This document shows, one piece after another, positions 61,456 to 64,000 of a stretch of DNA of 64,000 nt. The first letter of the stretch is position 1. Every line of letters starts with the position of its first letter. The DNA comes from CBDBBY01 sp965203795 (GTDB lineage Bacteria > Pseudomonadota > Alphaproteobacteria > Rhodobacterales > Rhodobacteraceae), in assembly GCA_965203795.1 (NCBI GenBank), contig OZ241915.1:1922001-1986000 (forward strand), written 5' to 3'. Under the pieces are notes generated by a model that had not been told where the DNA came from, did no database searches, and saw only the letters and a list, made by a program, of their open reading frames with translations. Made by a program: the position numbers and the translations under genes.

Positions 61456-61489
61456 AGCCGCGGCTTCCGCCGACGGCTGAACCTCGGCC

Positions 61490-62296
61490 ATGAGCTTCTC
61501 GGTGGAGGGCCGGACCGCCATCATTACCGGCGCGGGCAACGGCGTTGGCCTAGCGGTCGCGCGGAGATTCGTGGAAGGCGGTGCCAAGGTCGTGTTCGCG
61601 GACTTGGACGTTTCCGGCCTGAAGTCGGAATTCCGCAATTCCGAAGAGTCGGTCCGCTACTACGCGGGGGACCTGCGGGAAAAGCTTACGAGGGCGAATT
61701 TGCTCGCCCTCACTCTTTCGGAGTTCGAGCGCGTCGACATTCTGGTGAACGCCAGCCGGGAAGTGCAGACCGCCGATCCGATTACCGGCGGCAACGATGC
61801 GGTCATGAACACGATGCTGGCTCAGAACCTGGTCCAGCACTACAACCTCACGCTGCTTGTCGCGGACCAATTCGTGAAGCAGAAGTCGGAAAGCCCGGAG
61901 TTTTCCGAGGCACCGGCCGGGGCCGTGGTCAACATCTCGACCATCGCGGCCCGGCGTGCCAATCCCCGGCTTGTGGAATACTCCGTCAGCTGCGCCGCGC
62001 TGGACCAGCTCACAAGGTCGCTCGCGGCGGCGCTGGCACCCGAAGGAATCCGTGTGAACGCGGTGGCGCTGGGATCGGTAATGACCGCCAAGCTTCAGAG
62101 TGAGCTCGTCGTGAACAACAGCAGCCGCAAGGAAATTGTCCGTGGAACCCCGCTCGGACGCATCGGCGAGGCGTCGGACGTCGCCAGCGCGGTACAGTTC
62201 ATGTGCTCCGACGCGGCCCGGTTCATAACGGGCCAAGTCCTAGCGGTCGACGGCGGACGTTCGCTAGTCGACGTGGTGGAAGTTCCCTGCCACTAG
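61490..62296 (+). CDS. Short-chain dehydrogenase-like protein, catalytic lysine replaced
   Basis: 268 residues. The Rossmann start TGAGNGVG (14-21), the acidic ADLD and the VNAS segment (in place of NNAG) are present. VVNISTIAA supplies the catalytic Ser. The active-site Tyr164 is in EYSVSCAALDQL, where the usual Y-x-x-x-K Lys is Cys168. The C-terminus has RVNAVALGSV and FITGQVLAVDGG as normal. It may bind a cofactor without standard catalysis, or use altered chemistry. It lies 34 nt after clpS and may be cotranscribed. Confidence 0.88.
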   Translation: MSFSVEGRTAIITGAGNGVGLAVARRFVEGGAKVVFADLDVSGLKSEFRNSEESVRYYAGDLREKLTRANLLALTLSEFERVDILVNASREVQTADPITGGNDAVMNTMLAQNLVQHYNLTLLVADQFVKQKSESPEFSEAPAGAVVNISTIAARRANPRLVEYSVSCAALDQLTRSLAAALAPEGIRVNAVALGSVMTAKLQSELVVNNSSRKEIVRGTPLGRIGEASDVASAVQFMCSDAARFITGQVLAVDGGRSLVDVVEVPCH

Positions 62297-62319
62297 CCGC
62301 GGCGGGCGGGCCCGCTTGT

Positions 62320-62976
62320 TCAGGTGTCGGCCCCGAGCTTGAAATCCTCCAGCCCCGAGATCGCCGACGGCATCTTCGGTTCGCCGCCGGGGCGCAGCGT
62401 CTCCTCCGTCGGCTTGATCGTCGCACCCTCCGGGGCAGCGGGCGCGGTTGCCTTTTCCTTCCGCTTCGCCGCAATCCTCACCGCATCGTCAAGCTCGGTC
62501 TGGCGGCACAGGCCGAGTGCGACCGGATCAGTCGGCTGGATGTTGCCGATGTTCCAGTGCGTCCGATCCCGGATCGCCTGGATCGTCGGCTTGGTCGTCC
62601 CGACAAGCTTCGAGATCTGGCTCGCGTTTAGCTCGGGATGGTTCTTGACCAGCCAGGCTATGGCGGCAGGGCGCTCGTACCGTTTCGAAAGCGGCGTGTA
62701 GCGCGGAGCCTTCCGTGCCGTCTCCCCTTCCGTTGCGGGGTTCTCCTTCAGGCGGAGAACCCGCTCCGGATCCTTTTCGGCTGCGCGAAGCTCCTCCAGG
62801 TCCAGCTGATTGTTCGCGACGGGGTCGGATCCCAGAATCCCCATGTCATCCCCGTCGGCAAGGCTTTGGACCTCGAGTTCGTGCAAGTCGCAGAACTGCG
62901 CAATCTGCTTGAACGTCAATATGGAATTGTCGATCAGCCACACGGCGGTCGCCCGCGCCATAATCGGTTTGCTCAT
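62320..62976 (-). CDS. trcR: DUF1013 / TrcR-like cell-cycle transcriptional regulator
   Basis: 218 residues. The N-terminal PIMARATAVWLIDNTxLTFxQIAxFC-type region (here WLIDNSILTFKQIAQFCDLH), YTPLSKRYERPAAIAWLVKNHPELNASQISKLVGTTKPTI and RTHWNIGNIQPTDPVALGLC are the DUF1013 blocks. The second contains a helix-turn-helix. The family is practically restricted to alphaproteobacteria and the Caulobacter/Rickettsia-type member is called TrcR. It is convergent with the SDR gene. Confidence 0.93.
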   Translation of the reverse strand: MSKPIMARATAVWLIDNSILTFKQIAQFCDLHELEVQSLADGDDMGILGSDPVANNQLDLEELRAAEKDPERVLRLKENPATEGETARKAPRYTPLSKRYERPAAIAWLVKNHPELNASQISKLVGTTKPTIQAIRDRTHWNIGNIQPTDPVALGLCRQTELDDAVRIAAKRKEKATAPAAPEGATIKPTEETLRPGGEPKMPSAISGLEDFKLGADT

Positions 62977-63131
62977 GAATGCCCGCGCTCCGAACTGATT
63001 GCGATTGGCCGCCCGCAGCAGATGCCATGCGCGTCTCGCCCGGACGGCTCCAGCCGCTCCTATTAGTCTTCGTCGTTAGGATGCGAAAGCGGATTCGCAA
63101 GCCGCCTCCGACGCGGCGGTCGGCGCACCCT

Positions 63132-64000
63132 TCAGAGCTTGAGCACGATCTTGCCGATATGGGCCGAGCTTTCCATCCGCGCATGGGCATCCGCGGCGTC
63201 CTCAAGCGCGAACTCGGAATCCATCACCGGCGCAATCCGGCCGGATTCGAGCAGCGGCCAGACATGCTCGTGAAGCCCGTCCGCGATCCGCGCCTTCGCC
63301 AAGTCGCTTTGCGGCCGAAGCGTGCTCCCGGTCATCGTGAGCCGCTTTGTCATCAGCCTCAAGAAATTCAGCTCCGCCTTCGACCCTTGGAGGAACGCGA
63401 TCTGCACAAGCCGACCGTCGTCGGCGAGCGCGCGGAGATTCCGCTCGATGTAGTCGCCCCCGACCATATCCAGGATCAGGTCGACGCCTTTGCCGCCTGT
63501 AGTCGACCGAACCTCCTCCACGAAGTCGGCCTTCTTGTAGTTTATGGCAATGTCGGCACCCAAGTCTTTGCAGGCACGGCATTTCTCGGATGAACCGGCA
63601 GTGGCGAACACCCGGGCGCCGAAAGCGTCCGCCAGCTGGATGGCGGTCGTGCCGATTCCAGACGAGCCGCCGTGGACAAGGATGGTCTCGCCCGACCTGA
63701 GCCCTCCCCTCGTGAACACGTTGCTCCAAACGGTGAAGTGGGTTTCGCAAAGAGCTGCTGCGCGGTCCATTTCCATTTCCGCTGGCACCGGCAGCGCATG
63801 ATCCTCGTGGGTAACGGAATACTCCGCGTAGCCGCCGCCCGGCAGGAGCGCCGAAACCCGGTCGCCGACGGAATGCCGGGTTACGCCCGGCCCGGCTGCC
63901 GCTACGGTTCCCGCGGACTCAAGGCCCGGAAGGTCCGATGCGCCGGGAGGCGGGGCGTACTTGCCCGCTCTCTGCAAAGCGTCCGGTCGGTTCACGCCAG
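63132..64000 (-). CDS. NAD(P)H-quinone oxidoreductase (zeta-crystallin type), 5' end outside window
   Basis: The frame continues to the window edge with GVNRPDALQRAGKYAPPPGASDLPGLE, so the first 40-50 residues are missing. The MDR domain shows VGDRVSALLPGGGYAEY, LVHGGSSGIGTTAIQLADAFG (NADPH-binding AxxGxxG variant) and LDMVGGDYIERNLRALADDGR. No zinc ligands are seen, as expected for quinone oxidoreductases of the PIG3/QOR branch. It reduces quinones or other alpha,beta-unsaturated carbonyls. Confidence 0.93.
   Translation of the reverse strand, partial: GVNRPDALQRAGKYAPPPGASDLPGLESAGTVAAAGPGVTRHSVGDRVSALLPGGGYAEYSVTHEDHALPVPAEMEMDRAAALCETHFTVWSNVFTRGGLRSGETILVHGGSSGIGTTAIQLADAFGARVFATAGSSEKCRACKDLGADIAINYKKADFVEEVRSTTGGKGVDLILDMVGGDYIERNLRALADDGRLVQIAFLQGSKAELNFLRLMTKRLTMTGSTLRPQSDLAKARIADGLHEHVWPLLESGRIAPVMDSEFALEDAADAHARMESSAHIGKIVLKL

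Overview
This is a high-GC chromosomal segment (roughly two-thirds G+C by eye) that reads as an alphaproteobacterium. The support is a DUF1013/TrcR-type cell-cycle regulator (62320-62976), a SPOR-tailed D,D-carboxypeptidase, a CycM-like membrane-anchored cytochrome c, an alphaproteobacterial-style prephenate dehydratase and TRAP transporters of both the DctP and TAXI types. No species can be named from the sequence. Long gene-free stretches, several dead genes and decayed insertion sequences suggest a genome that is losing genes. That last point is inference.

Layout. 1-2010: thiamine-precursor uptake (ABC ATPase, ThiY-like binding protein) behind a TPP riboswitch. 2926-4788: a surface lipoprotein with a TbpB-like beta-barrel end. 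4955-12105: housekeeping block hemC / hemE, hemF, recR, dnaX, then an ankyrin-repeat protein. 12289-15876: TAXI receptor, then a GST gene between two dead DctP-type TRAP receptors. 15947-19903: an AT-richer defence island holding a Septu-like PtuA-PtuB pair, bracketed by two remnants of one IS and next to an IS630 pseudogene. 20093-24313: sulfatase, a recent 476/477-bp tandem duplication, an Rpn-family nuclease, and an SRP RNA gene with a clear promoter. 24795-32034: dhaL-dhaM-HPr-enzyme I without dhaK, then a fused TRAP permease with a second sulfatase. 32110-34462: GST, alkylsulfatase-like MBL protein, and a degraded second SRP RNA sequence. 34562-45568: two divergent operons for sugar or sugar-acid uptake and breakdown, sharing a FadR/FCD-type regulator and a probable operator. 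45675-49431: an SsuB-like ABC pair without a binding protein, NADH pyrophosphatase and prephenate dehydratase. 49558-52803: cytochrome c, an IS1182-like deletion remnant, and a second AT-rich island with a small unknown protein followed by a large ImmA/IrrE-type metallopeptidase. 53174-58999: yejABEF oligopeptide importer. 59115-64000: D,D-carboxypeptidase, clpS, an SDR lacking the usual lysine, trcR-like regulator and a partial quinone oxidoreductase.

The most interesting points are the 50878-52803 cassette, the Septu-like island, the SRP RNA with its degraded twin, the DhaK-less dihydroxyacetone-kinase-type phosphorelay, and the tandem duplication beside the Rpn nuclease. No tRNA, rRNA, CRISPR array or replication origin was seen.
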